NCBI RefSeq assembly: GCF_011022235.1
Contig: NZ_JAAIYP010000039.1
Location: 326,475 to 390,474, forward strand
DNA length: 64,000 nucleotides
Reading direction: 5' to 3'
Source of the DNA: Magnetospirillum aberrantis SpK
GTDB taxonomy: Bacteria > Pseudomonadota > Alphaproteobacteria > Rhodospirillales > Magnetospirillaceae
Position numbers and translations under genes: made by a program. How positions within the stretch are numbered: position 1 is the first letter of the stretch; every line of letters begins with the position of its first letter. Positions 47,106 through 55,554 of the stretch are shown piece by piece. The notes under the pieces were generated by a model. That model did no database searches, was not told the DNA's origin, and saw only the letters and a program-made list of their open reading frames with translations.

Positions 47106-47978
47106 TCAAATCTTGAATTTCTTGAGGACTTCGCGAGCCGATTCGCCGATGTCCTCGCGCTCCAGCGCGAAGGCGACGTTGGCTTCGAGCCAGCCCACCT
47201 TGTCGCCGCAATCGTAGCGGTTTCCTTCGAAGCGCAGACCGTGGAACGGCACCATGCCGATGGTCTGGGCAATGGCGTCGGTCAGCTGAATTTCGCCGCC
47301 GGCGCCCTTTTCCTTCTTGTCCAGAACCTCGAACACCGCCGGATGCAGGATATAGCGGCCAATGATGGACAAGGTCGACGGCGCCACCTCGGGATCGGGC
47401 TTTTCCACCAGCCCCTTGGCCTTGGCGATGCGGCCGTTGTCGAATTCCACGTCCAGGATGCCGTAACGCTTGGTGTGTTCGCGCGGCACGTCGGACACGG
47501 CGACCACATGGCCGCCCACCTCGGTATGCACCGCCACCATCTGACGCAGGCATGGCGTCTTGGCCAGGATCAGATCGTCGGGCAACAGAACGGCGAAGGG
47601 TTCGTCCTCGACCAGATCGCGGGCACACCACACCGCATGGCCCAGACCCAGCGGCTCCTGCTGACGGGTATAGGAAATCTGGCCCGACTTGGGCATCCAA
47701 CTGGTGCAGGCCTCGACCAGATCGAACTTGCCGCGCTCTTTCAGCGTACGCTCCAGGTCTGGCGCGTGGTCGAAATGATCTTCAAGCGCCGCCTTGCCGC
47801 GGCCGGTGACGAAAATGAAGTGTTCGACCCCGGCGGCGGCGGCTTCTTCCACCGCATATTGGATCAAGGGCTTGTCGACCACCGGAAGCATTTCCTTGGG
47901 CATCGCCTTGGTGGCGGGCAGGAAACGGGTGCCCATGCCCCCCACCGGAAACACGGCCTTGCGCACGCGACGAGCCAT
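47106..47978 (-). CDS. galU: UTP-glucose-1-phosphate uridylyltransferase
   Basis: A 290-residue nucleotidyltransferase making UDP-glucose. AVFPVGGMGTRFLPATKAMP (pyrophosphorylase loop), PKEMLPVVDKPLIQYAVEEA, PLGLGHAVWCARDLVEDEPF and the GGEIQLTDAI segment are typical. It is the first gene of the galU-ugd operon. Confidence 0.97.
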   Translation of the reverse strand: MARRVRKAVFPVGGMGTRFLPATKAMPKEMLPVVDKPLIQYAVEEAAAAGVEHFIFVTGRGKAALEDHFDHAPDLERTLKERGKFDLVEACTSWMPKSGQISYTRQQEPLGLGHAVWCARDLVEDEPFAVLLPDDLILAKTPCLRQMVAVHTEVGGHVVAVSDVPREHTKRYGILDVEFDNGRIAKAKGLVEKPDPEVAPSTLSIIGRYILHPAVFEVLDKKEKGAGGEIQLTDAIAQTIGMVPFHGLRFEGNRYDCGDKVGWLEANVAFALEREDIGESAREVLKKFKI

Positions 47979-48111
47979 CTGGAAACTCCTTGCGAATTCA
48001 TATGGTCCGGCCGGCGACGAAAACCGCCTTCAGCCGATGGGGCCTGTTTTGCCATGGCACGGCTAAGGACGCAACGGGGGTAAGGAAAAGCTGTCAACAA
48101 GCTGTGGATAA

Positions 48112-48834
48112 CTATCCGAGCAACAGGTCGCGGGCCTGGTTGATGCGCGCGGCGATCCAGGTCGATCCCCCATGGTCGGGATGGTTGGCCAACATCAGCC
48201 GGCGATGGGCGGCGCGGATTTCCTCGGCCCCGGCATCGGCGCCGACCCCCAGGATCTCGCGCGCTTCCTCGACGCTCATGCCGGCGCGGCCGGATGGCGG
48301 CGCGGCGGCGGATGCCGACGGGCGCCCCCGCCAATCGGGCCACGCCCGATCCAACCAGGCCTCCAGCACGCGGGCGGATTCGGCGTCCACCGCCGTCTCG
48401 CGCCACAGCGCCAGCGCCTCGTCGGCATCCAGGCTGGACAACATCCGTCCGCTCAGACTTCCCGCCAACACCTGACCGTCGAACCGGCCGGTGTCATGGT
48501 CCAGTTCCATCCGCAGGAAGCGCGTTTCCACCTGACTGGCGCCGCCGGCCGCGGCACGGCCGCCGCGTACCCGGATGCCGAGGCCGCGCAACACCTTCCA
48601 CCACCCATGCAGACGCACGGCGCGGGCGACCCATGGCATGATGCCGGCGGCCACCGCGAACAGGCCGGCCAGCTTGCCGGTCAGCACCAACCAGACGCCG
48701 AACAGGGCCAGCAACCCGAACGCCGCCATCTTGGCGGCGCGGGCGGCCACCTGGGGTTTGGCGCGCTTGAACCAGTCGAGGAACAGCCACGCCGCCACCA
48801 AGGCCCCCAGCACGAACAGCAATTGCGGGAACAT
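48112..48834 (-). CDS. Membrane-anchored J-domain protein
   Basis: A 240-residue protein. Two N-terminal membrane helices (about 4-18 and 32-70) are followed by a cytoplasmic linker and a C-terminal J domain at about 185-238: MSVEEAREILGVGADAGAEE, then AAHRRLMLANHPDHGGSTWI with the HPD loop. The J domain at the end after a membrane anchor is the Tim14/DjlA-like orientation, likely recruiting DnaK to the membrane. It lies 6 bases after the VWA-like gene in one operon. Confidence 0.88.
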   Translation of the reverse strand: MFPQLLFVLGALVAAWLFLDWFKRAKPQVAARAAKMAAFGLLALFGVWLVLTGKLAGLFAVAAGIMPWVARAVRLHGWWKVLRGLGIRVRGGRAAAGGASQVETRFLRMELDHDTGRFDGQVLAGSLSGRMLSSLDADEALALWRETAVDAESARVLEAWLDRAWPDWRGRPSASAAAPPSGRAGMSVEEAREILGVGADAGAEEIRAAHRRLMLANHPDHGGSTWIAARINQARDLLLG

Positions 48835-48840
48835 GGCCGC

Positions 48841-49539
48841 TCAGCCTCCCACCTGATGGGTCAGACTCAAGGCCAAGCCGCCTTCGCGCCGGCCCAATTC
48901 GGCCAAGGCGGGCCTGCCGCCGGCGGCGAACACCGCCACCGCCCGCAACAACGCCCGCAACTGGTCGGCGGCGTTGGGATCGAAGCGGCAACTGGCGCCC
49001 CCCGACAGCTTCGCCACCTGGGCGAAGGCGCGGCCGGCGACGGCGTCCTCGCCTTCGTGAAACAAAAAGGCCGGCACCCCGCGCAGCCCCATCTCGCCGG
49101 CCAGCCGACACAGATGGTCCACGTCCTCTTCCATGCTGTCGCCGACGAACACCAGGGCATGGACACGGGCGCGCGACGCCTCGCCCAACGTGTGGCGTAA
49201 GACCTTGGCGATCTGGGTCTGGCCGCCGACGCACGCCACCTTGCCCAACAAGGTCAGCAAACGGTCGGCACTGTCGGTCCAGGCGGCGGCACGGCATTCG
49301 CCCATGCCCCGGTAATAGACCAGTTGCACCTCTAGCCCGCCCAAGGCGGCGGCGGCGGAAAACATCTCGGCGTGCAACGCTTGGGCCCGCGTCCACGCCG
49401 CCTCGCGGCTGGCGGTGGCGTCCAGCGCGAAGACCAGCCGGCCGCGCGTCGCCGTCTTCACCGCCGGCACCGAGGACAGGCGGTCAAGGAAAGCGTCGAT
49501 GTCGGCACGCCCGCGGGCGTCGGGAAGCTTGTCGGCCAT
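48841..49539 (-). CDS. VWA-like cytoplasmic protein paired with J-domain protein
   Basis: A 232-residue protein with a von Willebrand A-type fold. The first strand RGRLVFALDATASREAAW has D-x-T-x-S as metal site; HALVFVGDSMEEDVDHLCRL is the third motif. The central sequence ECRAAAWTDSADRLLTLLGK fits the fold. There is no signal peptide. ATG 49539 is preceded by AGGAGG. The J-domain gene starts 6 bases downstream, implying a chaperone-linked pair. Such VWA/J-domain pairs recur in alphaproteobacteria, with no known function that I can name. Confidence 0.82.
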   Translation of the reverse strand: MADKLPDARGRADIDAFLDRLSSVPAVKTATRGRLVFALDATASREAAWTRAQALHAEMFSAAAALGGLEVQLVYYRGMGECRAAAWTDSADRLLTLLGKVACVGGQTQIAKVLRHTLGEASRARVHALVFVGDSMEEDVDHLCRLAGEMGLRGVPAFLFHEGEDAVAGRAFAQVAKLSGGASCRFDPNAADQLRALLRAVAVFAAGGRPALAELGRREGGLALSLTHQVGG

Positions 49540-49630
49540 GCCTCCTAAATAAGGAAGCCCGTGCCCATGAGCCAGAGGGAATCGCGCCCCCTGCGGCTTT
49601 TGCCGCGCGGCAGTTTTTGCCCACGCCACA

Positions 49631-49660
49631 GCCCCCGCCGGATCGAAACCGGGCGGGGGC
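49631..49660 (-). terminator. GC hairpin after flgH
   Basis: A 9-bp stem GCCCCCGCC / GGCGGGGGC with a 12-base loop begins 15 bases past the flgH stop. It lacks a T run on the minus strand, so termination strength is uncertain. Confidence 0.5.
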
Positions 49661-49674
49661 GAAGAGGAAAGCCA

Positions 49675-50436
49675 TCAGAACGGCAGGATCACATCCATCA
49701 ATTGCTGACCATAGCGCGGCTGAGTGACGTCGGAAGCGACACCGCGACCGCCATAATGGATGCGGGCTTCGGCGATCTTGTCGTAGGTCACCGAGTTCGA
49801 GCTGGAAATGTCCTCGGGCCGGATGATGCCCTGAACCGACAACTCGCGCAGTTCGTAGTTCACCCGGATTTCCTGTTTGCCCGAGATCACCAGATTCCCA
49901 TTGGGCAGAACCTGGGTGATGATGGCGGCCATGTTGACCGTCATGCTTTCGGTGCGGCCGGTCTTGCCGCTGTTGGAATTGGTGCTGGCCCCGGTGGTGC
50001 CCACCAGATTGGCGGGATCGACGCTGTCGGGCAGGAACTTGTCCAGGCTGTTCTCGAAGCCGAAGAGACCGGTGATGCCGGCTGCCTCGGACGAATCGCG
50101 GGTCCTGGCCAGGCTGGTTTCGAAGCTGGCGCTGTCGTTGATGGACACCGCCACCGTCAGGATGTCGCCCACCTCCTTGGCGCGCTGATCCTTGAAGAAC
50201 GCGCGCGAACCGGGCCGCCACAAGGAATTGGCGTTGGGCGGCGGCGCCACCGGCTGCGGCATGGGCATGGTCACCGGCTGGTAATTGGCCCGTTGCGTCG
50301 GGTTCTGGATGGCCGACACCTCGGGACCGCTGCCCACTTCGGACAGGCGGGTCAGGGCGTTGCAGGCCGACAGCGACGCCATCGCGGTCATCAGAGCGGC
50401 GGCCTTGAGGGCAAAATTGAGCGGGCGCGAGGTCAT
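49675..50436 (-). CDS. flgH: Flagellar L-ring protein FlgH
   Basis: A 253-residue outer-membrane lipoprotein. A signal peptide with lipobox LSAC (Cys25) is followed by SLWRPGSRAFFKDQRAKEVG, the conserved start of mature FlgH, then DILTVAVSINDSASFET, LPNGNLVISGKQEIRVNYEL and the ending YGQQLMDVILPF. It forms the L ring around the rod. It is the last gene of flgF-flgG-flgA-flgH. Confidence 0.97.
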   Translation of the reverse strand: MTSRPLNFALKAAALMTAMASLSACNALTRLSEVGSGPEVSAIQNPTQRANYQPVTMPMPQPVAPPPNANSLWRPGSRAFFKDQRAKEVGDILTVAVSINDSASFETSLARTRDSSEAAGITGLFGFENSLDKFLPDSVDPANLVGTTGASTNSNSGKTGRTESMTVNMAAIITQVLPNGNLVISGKQEIRVNYELRELSVQGIIRPEDISSSNSVTYDKIAEARIHYGGRGVASDVTQPRYGQQLMDVILPF

Positions 50437-50457
50437 GTTTCGCTCCTTTCGCGAATT

Positions 50458-51414
50458 TTAGTTGGCCAGCGCGACGGCGCCGTTGGGGACGACGAGCACC
50501 GTTCCGGGGCCATCGACGACGGCTTCCACGACGCGCTTGCTGTGCAGGTTGGTGATGCGGATCACGTCGCCCTTGCCGCCTTCGTCGATGGAGCGACCCT
50601 GGGCGGTCAGCCGCATGAACGGCGAGGCGATGACCATGGTGACCAAAGAGTTGCGCGGCACCAGCACCGGGCGCTGGAGGTCGGCGGAACGCACCGGGGC
50701 GCCGGCCCGCAACTGGGTCCGCGGTTCCTGGCCGATCATCTGGCGGACGTCGGTGACAAGGTCGCGGCGCACGGCGTTCGAGCGCATCTCGACCCAGCCG
50801 ATGTCGCGCTCGCCGACCACGTCGCCACGGCCCAGGGCCCGGTTGAGCACCGGCACGCGGACCACGGAATAGACATGGCCGTTGATGCGTTGGCGCACGG
50901 CGGACGGCAGGCCGGCCGGAGCCTCGACGGTGGCCGAGAAGCGCGCCGTGCGGGGGTCCCACGCCACATCGCGCACGGCGACGCCGATGGCTTCGCCCGA
51001 GGTGGGAACCATCATGTTGAGCGTGGTGCGATTGGCGATCTCGAAATCGAAGGGAACGGGCACGCCTTCGGCCGCCAGGGCCTCGCGCAGTTCGCTTTCC
51101 ACCAGTTGCACGTCGATCATCTGGCCGGCCCGCTCGATGACCACGCTTTCGACGGGGTTGGCGGGTTTCCAGTTGATGCCGTAACGGTCGGCCACCGCGC
51201 TCAGCCAGCGGGCGTCGGCGGTCACCCGCTTGCCCGGCTGCGGCGCCGGAGCCAGCACGGTGTCGGCCTTGTCGCCCAGATTGTCCCACAGATCACCCAG
51301 ATGGACGACCTCGTCCTCGATCAGAACAAAGGACTTGAGTTCGACCGGCAAACCGGCGGCAAGGGCCGGCGTGGCGGCAAGGGCGAAGATGGCGGCGAGC
51401 AGGAGGCGCTTCAT
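50458..51414 (-). CDS. flgA: Flagellar P-ring assembly chaperone FlgA
   Basis: A 318-residue periplasmic protein with signal peptide (about 1-19). The C-terminal SAF domain region has VPVLNRALGRGDVVGERDIG and a C-terminal RITNLHSKRVVEAVVDGPGT. It assists P-ring subunit assembly. It is longer than enterobacterial FlgA, but this length is common in alphaproteobacteria. It lies 12 bases after flgG. Confidence 0.94.
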   Translation of the reverse strand: MKRLLLAAIFALAATPALAAGLPVELKSFVLIEDEVVHLGDLWDNLGDKADTVLAPAPQPGKRVTADARWLSAVADRYGINWKPANPVESVVIERAGQMIDVQLVESELREALAAEGVPVPFDFEIANRTTLNMMVPTSGEAIGVAVRDVAWDPRTARFSATVEAPAGLPSAVRQRINGHVYSVVRVPVLNRALGRGDVVGERDIGWVEMRSNAVRRDLVTDVRQMIGQEPRTQLRAGAPVRSADLQRPVLVPRNSLVTMVIASPFMRLTAQGRSIDEGGKGDVIRITNLHSKRVVEAVVDGPGTVLVVPNGAVALAN

Positions 51415-51426
51415 GGCGGACCTCGA

Positions 51427-52212
51427 TTACTTCATCTGGTTGATGGTCGAGAGCATCTCGTCGGATGTCTGGATAACCTTGGAATTCATTTCATAGGCGC
51501 GCTGGGCCGAGATCAGGTTGGTGACCTCGGACACCACGTTGACGTTCGAGGTTTCCAGGTAGCCCTGAAGCACGGTGCCGTAGCCGGCGGTGCCGGGATT
51601 GGCCACCGCCGCCGGGCCCGAGGCCGGGGTTTCCATGTAAAGATTGTCGCCACGCGCTTCCAGACCGGCTTCGTTGGGGAAGATCGAAATCTGCAACTGG
51701 CCGACATTGGTCAACTCGGTGGCGCCGTCACGCTTGATCAGCACCTGACCCGAGCTGTTGACCGAAACGCCAACCGCATCGTTGGGAACGTTGATGCCCG
51801 GCAACACGGTATAACCTTCGTGGGTGACGATCTGCCCCTGGTCGGACAATTGGAAAGCGCCGTCACGGGTGTAGGCGGTCTCGCCCGAGGGCAGGCGGAT
51901 CTGGAAATAGCCCTTGCCCTGGATGGCCATGTCGAGCGTGTTGTCGGTGCTGCTGACCGAACCTTGTTCGGTGATGCGGTAGACGGCGGTGGTCTTGACG
52001 CCCAGCCCCAGTTGCACACCACTCGGCACGATGGTACCGGCGTCCGACGACGCGGCGCCGACGCGGCGCAGGTTCTGGTACAACAGGTCGCTGAATTCCG
52101 GCCGCCGACGGGTGTAGGCGGTGGTGTTCATGTTGGCGATGTTGTTCGAGATCACTTCGACGTTGGTCTGTTGGGCCAGCATGCCCGTGGCGGCGATATT
52201 CAGCGAACGCAT
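51427..52212 (-). CDS. flgG: Flagellar distal rod protein FlgG
   Basis: A 261-residue rod protein. MRSLNIAATGMLAQQTNVEV and SNNIANMNTTAYTRRRPEFS at the N-terminus, GKGYFQIRLPSGETAYTRDG in the middle, and NVVSEVTNLISAQRAYEMNS plus SDEMLSTINQMK at the end are diagnostic. It lies 19 bases after flgF. Confidence 0.98.
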   Translation of the reverse strand: MRSLNIAATGMLAQQTNVEVISNNIANMNTTAYTRRRPEFSDLLYQNLRRVGAASSDAGTIVPSGVQLGLGVKTTAVYRITEQGSVSSTDNTLDMAIQGKGYFQIRLPSGETAYTRDGAFQLSDQGQIVTHEGYTVLPGINVPNDAVGVSVNSSGQVLIKRDGATELTNVGQLQISIFPNEAGLEARGDNLYMETPASGPAAVANPGTAGYGTVLQGYLETSNVNVVSEVTNLISAQRAYEMNSKVIQTSDEMLSTINQMK

Positions 52213-52231
52213 GGCTTACTCTCCTACGGGC

Positions 52232-52966
52232 TCAGGTCCGGGGCACCAAGGCCTCGATGGCCTTCATGGTGCGCTCGTGTTCTTTGTCGATCATGTTCTG
52301 GGCGGCCTGGTATTGGCGCAAAAGCTCGGTCATCCGGGTGATCTCGACCACCGGCTGAACATTGGATTCCTCCATCATCCCCTGCACCACCTGCGGACGC
52401 TGGATCACCTCGACGGCGTCGGTGGTCTCGTACAGGCTGTCGCCGGCCTTGCGCAGGTTCTGCTCGTTGGCAAAACGCACCACCTTGAGGTTGGCGACCA
52501 CGCCGTTCTCGGTGGACACGGTGCCGTCGCCGGCGATGGCGATACGGGTCTCGTTGGGGGCGAAGATGATCGGCTGGTCGTTCTTGTCCATCACCGCGAA
52601 CCCTTGGGTGTTGACCAGCATGCCGGTCTCGTCCAGGCGGAAATGGCCATTGCGGGTGTAGCGCATGCCGGCCTGGGTCTCGATCTGGAAATAGCCGTCG
52701 CCGTGGATGCCGACGTCCAGCGGGTTGTCGGTCTTGGTCAGCGGGCCTTCGCGGGTGTCGCGCAACAGCGCGGTATCCTGGACGAAGGACAGCTTGCCGC
52801 CCGTGGCGCGGTTGGACGAGCGGGTATCGACCAGGAACTCGCGGAACATCATCTGCTCGGCCTTGTAGGCCGGGGTGTTGGCGTTGGCCATGTTGGTGGC
52901 GATGACGTCCAACTGGCGCCACAGGGCGTTTTGCCGCGACAGAGCGATGTAGGAGGTATTTTCCAT
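52232..52966 (-). CDS. flgF: Flagellar basal-body rod protein FlgF
   Basis: A 244-residue rod protein: MENTSYIALSRQNALWRQLD and ATNMANANTPAYKAEQMMFR at the N-terminus, and VVEITRMTELLRQYQAAQNM at the C-terminus. It is the first gene of the minus-strand flgFGAH operon. A sigma-54-type promoter lies 38-54 bases upstream of ATG 52966. The frame extends further, but that part is intergenic. Confidence 0.96.
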   Translation of the reverse strand: MENTSYIALSRQNALWRQLDVIATNMANANTPAYKAEQMMFREFLVDTRSSNRATGGKLSFVQDTALLRDTREGPLTKTDNPLDVGIHGDGYFQIETQAGMRYTRNGHFRLDETGMLVNTQGFAVMDKNDQPIIFAPNETRIAIAGDGTVSTENGVVANLKVVRFANEQNLRKAGDSLYETTDAVEVIQRPQVVQGMMEESNVQPVVEITRMTELLRQYQAAQNMIDKEHERTMKAIEALVPRT

Positions 52967-53003
52967 CTCACGAAACCCGGCCTTGCGAAGCTCCCCACCA
53001 TAC

Positions 53004-53020
53004 TTGCAGGCTGCGTGCCA
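53004..53020 (-). promoter_or_regulatory. Sigma-54-type promoter of flgF operon
   Basis: The minus strand reads TGGCACGCAGCCTGCAA, matching TGGCACG-N4-TTGCW with one change and keeping the invariant GG-N10-GC. The start would be near 52994, 28 bases before the flgF ATG. Confidence 0.75.
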
Positions 53021-53038
53021 AGTTTCCCGGCCCGGGGA

Positions 53039-53060
53039 AAATGGCGGAATTCCGCCATTT
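53039..53060. promoter_or_regulatory. Perfect 22-bp palindrome, candidate enhancer site
   Basis: Two 11-base arms, AAATGGCGGAA and TTCCGCCATTT, abut without a spacer. It lies about 45-66 bases upstream of the predicted sigma-54 start of flgF, where an activator of the FlbD type could bind. The binder is inference. Confidence 0.55.
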
Positions 53061-53177
53061 CGAATTTTCCACCCCTCCCTATCCCCCGGTGAAGCCGGGC
53101 AGATATTGCCGGCCGGGCCCGGCAAAAGGTATGGTCACGGCCGATACGGCAAGGTCGGCCCGCCCCCCGTGAGGGGG

Positions 53178-53192
53178 TCAACCTTATGTTAA
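53178..53192 (+). promoter_or_regulatory. CtrA-like site upstream of fliL
   Basis: TCAACCTTATGTTAA matches TTAA-N7-TTAA with one mismatch and continues TTAACC as in the extended CtrA motif. It is 85 bases before the fliL ATG. Confidence 0.4.
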
Positions 53193-53276
53193 CCGGGCGC
53201 GGCTACCTTATATCGTTGAACATGTGCGTCACTGGGCCCATGCGCCTGGGACGCCCGACCCGCGAAGTGGGGGAGT

Positions 53277-53828
53277 ATGGCGGAAGATCTGGAAGAGGAT
53301 TTCGATGACGACCTGGGCTCGGACGAGATATCCGAGGCACCGTCAAAGAAATTGCCGATCAAGAAAATTCTGATCCTGGTGCTGCCGCTGCTGTTGCTGG
53401 TCGGCGCCGGTGCCGGTCTTTATTTCACTGGGGTCATCGATTCCCTGATGGGCAAGATGAAGGGCGGAGAGGAACACGGCGCTTCCGCCGAACACACCGC
53501 CGAAGCCCCCAAGGCGGGCGGCCCGGTGGTGTTCATGGATTTGCCGGAAATGCTGGTGAACCTGCAAACTCAGGGACGCAAGCAGAGCTTCCTCAAGATC
53601 CGGGTGGCGCTGGAGCTGGAGAGTCCGGCCGACATGCCGCGCGTCGAACAGGTGATGCCGCGCATCGTCGATTCCTTCCAGGTCTATTTGCGCGAATTGC
53701 GGGTCGAGGACCTGCAAGGAGCGGCCGGCATGCACCTGCTGCGCGAGGAATTGCAGACCCGCGTGGCGGCAGCGGTGAAGCCGGTCAAGGTCAACGACGT
53801 TCTGTTCCGGGAAATGCTGGTCCAGTAA
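53277..53828 (+). CDS. fliL: Flagellar basal-body-associated protein FliL
   Basis: A 183-residue membrane protein. An acidic N-terminus precedes one helix (about 28-50, ILILVLPLLLLVGAGAGLYF) and a periplasmic domain with FMDLPEMLVNLQTQGRKQSF, LKIRVALELESPADM and the end VNDVLFREMLVQ. FliL rings surround stators and support motility. It is the first gene of fliL-fliM-DUF6468-motE. Confidence 0.95.
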   Translation: MAEDLEEDFDDDLGSDEISEAPSKKLPIKKILILVLPLLLLVGAGAGLYFTGVIDSLMGKMKGGEEHGASAEHTAEAPKAGGPVVFMDLPEMLVNLQTQGRKQSFLKIRVALELESPADMPRVEQVMPRIVDSFQVYLRELRVEDLQGAAGMHLLREELQTRVAAAVKPVKVNDVLFREMLVQ

Positions 53829-53841
53829 GCGCGAGAATCGG

Positions 53842-55026
53842 ATGGCTATGGACGAGGATGGCGGCGAAAGTCGGTCCGCCGAGGACGAAGAGGCCCTGAT
53901 GCGCGAATGGGCCGCCATGGCCGGAGGCGATTCCGGTGAAGGTGGCGGCGGCGGAGGCGACGGAGGGGGCGGAGGCGGAGGCGAAGACTCGGACGCCATG
54001 GCGGCCGAGTGGGAAGCCATGTTGGGTGCCGGCGACGAAGGCGGCGGCGACGCGCCCAAGGATTCGACCCGCGTCCTGAACCAGGACGAAATCGATTCGT
54101 TGCTGGGCTTCGATGACGACCACGGTCGCGGCGACGACAAATCCGGCATCCAGGCCATCCTGAATTCGGCGCTCGTTTCCTACGAACGCCTGCCCATGCT
54201 CGAGGTGGTGTTCGACCGCCTTGTCCGCATGATGTCCACCTCCATGCGCAACTTCACGTCCGACAACGTGGAAGTGTCGCTGGACAACATTTTGTCGCTT
54301 CGTTTCGGCGACTACCTGAACTCGATTCCACTGCCGGCCATGCTGGCGGTGTTCAAGGCCGAGGAATGGGACAATTACGGCCTGCTGACCGTCGATTCGT
54401 CCCTGATCTATTCGATCGTCGACGTGTTGCTGGGCGGCCGGCGCGGCACGGCGGCCATGCGTATCGAAGGCCGCCCGTACACCACCATCGAACGTAATCT
54501 GGTCGAACGCATGGTGCACGTGGTGCTGTCCGACCTGTCCGCCGCCTTCGACCCGCTGTCGCCCGTCACCTTCCGCTTCGACCGCCTGGAAACCAACCCG
54601 CGTTTCGCCACCATCTCGCGCCCCAGCAACGCCGCCATCGTCGCCAAGCTGCGCATCGACATGGAAGACCGTGGCGGCCGCCTGGAACTGCTGCTGCCTT
54701 ACGCCACCCTGGAGCCGGTGCGCGAATTGCTGCTCCAGATGTTCATGGGTGAAAAGTTCGGCCGCGACTCGATCTGGGAAACCCACTTGGCCGAGGAATT
54801 GTGGCTGACCGAGGTGGAGATGGAGGCGGTTCTGGACGAGCAGGTGATGAACCTGCGCGACGTGCTGCATTGGAAGGTGGGATCGAAGATCATGCTGAAC
54901 GCCTCGCCCACCTCTCCCATCGACCTGCGTTGCGGCGACGTGTCCATGTTCCGCGGCCGCATGGGCCGCAAGGGCCAGCACATCGCCATCCGGGTCGACG
55001 AGAAACTCAACAAGGCCAGGGGATAG
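53842..55026 (+). CDS. fliM: Flagellar motor switch protein FliM with extended N-terminus
   Basis: A 394-residue switch protein. The CheY-docking peptide, at the extreme N-terminus in E. coli, is here at 79-89 (LNQDEIDSLLGF). It is preceded by about 75 extra residues holding two EWxAM motifs (22-26 and 56-60) joined by a poly-Gly stretch. Then comes the middle domain (FDRLVRMMSTSMRNFTSDNV, LLGGRRGTAAMRIEGRPYTT) and the C-terminal SpoA domain (LHWKVGSKIMLNA, MGRKGQHIAIRVDE). It starts 13 bases after fliL. Confidence 0.96.
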   Translation: MAMDEDGGESRSAEDEEALMREWAAMAGGDSGEGGGGGGDGGGGGGGEDSDAMAAEWEAMLGAGDEGGGDAPKDSTRVLNQDEIDSLLGFDDDHGRGDDKSGIQAILNSALVSYERLPMLEVVFDRLVRMMSTSMRNFTSDNVEVSLDNILSLRFGDYLNSIPLPAMLAVFKAEEWDNYGLLTVDSSLIYSIVDVLLGGRRGTAAMRIEGRPYTTIERNLVERMVHVVLSDLSAAFDPLSPVTFRFDRLETNPRFATISRPSNAAIVAKLRIDMEDRGGRLELLLPYATLEPVRELLLQMFMGEKFGRDSIWETHLAEELWLTEVEMEAVLDEQVMNLRDVLHWKVGSKIMLNASPTSPIDLRCGDVSMFRGRMGRKGQHIAIRVDEKLNKARG

Positions 55027-55029
55027 ATC

Positions 55030-55551
55030 ATGGATTGGAAGATCATCCTCGACTTGGTCGTTTCGGTGCTGCTGGTCGCCACCATCGGCTACGCGGTGAT
55101 GTTGAACCAGCGCCTGACCGCGCTTCGCAAGAACCGCGACGATCTGGCCAAGATCATCGTCAGCTTCAACGAAGCCACCGTGCGCGCCGAAACCGCCATC
55201 CCCAAACTGAGAAAGGCGGCCGAGGACGCCGGCCAGTCGTTGCAGGACCGGGTCGAAAAGGCGCAAAGCCTGCGTGACGACCTGGCCTTCATGATCGAAC
55301 GCGCCGACACCATGGCAAACCGCCTGGAGAACGCCGTCCGCTCGGCCCGCACCGAAGTCCGTACCGGCCCGGCCACCGCCACCAGCGCGCCCGCCAAGGA
55401 AAGCGGCCGCATGGCGCCGCCGCCCGAGCGGGCGCCGGGTGCGTCGCCGCGTGCCGCCACCATGGCCGCCGCCGCCGCCGCCGACATGGACGTGGACGAA
55501 CGTTCCGAGGCGGAGCGCGAATTGTTGCGCGCGCTGCAATCCATGAGGTAA
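55030..55551 (+). CDS. DUF6468 flagellar-locus membrane protein
   Basis: A 173-residue protein. One N-terminal helix (about 4-22) is followed by a coiled coil (about 24-110, ALRKNRDDLAKIIVSFNEAT, LQDRVEKAQSLRDDLAFMIE) and an Ala/Pro-rich tail ending in a charged helix. This matches the DUF6468 family found after fliM in Rhodospirillales. It starts 3 bases after fliM and ends 3 before motE. A role with the motor or stators is likely but unproven. Confidence 0.85.
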   Translation: MDWKIILDLVVSVLLVATIGYAVMLNQRLTALRKNRDDLAKIIVSFNEATVRAETAIPKLRKAAEDAGQSLQDRVEKAQSLRDDLAFMIERADTMANRLENAVRSARTEVRTGPATATSAPAKESGRMAPPPERAPGASPRAATMAAAAAADMDVDERSEAERELLRALQSMR

Positions 55552-55554
55552 GGC

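Larger units (their letters stand above)
52967..53276. other. 310-base divergent regulatory region between flgF and fliL
   Basis: No gene is seen here. On the minus strand it holds a sigma-54-type promoter (53004-53020) and a perfect 22-bp palindrome (53039-53060). On the plus strand a GC hairpin (CCCCCC-GTGA-GGGGG, about 53163-53177) is followed by a CtrA-like site (53178-53192) and AT-rich sequence before fliL. Confidence 0.7.

Noticed and set aside
48103..48111. TGTGGATAA, a perfect DnaA box on the minus strand
   Set aside because: A single copy at the end of a coding gene. No second box, AT-rich unwinding region or origin-linked genes are near, so an origin is not supported.
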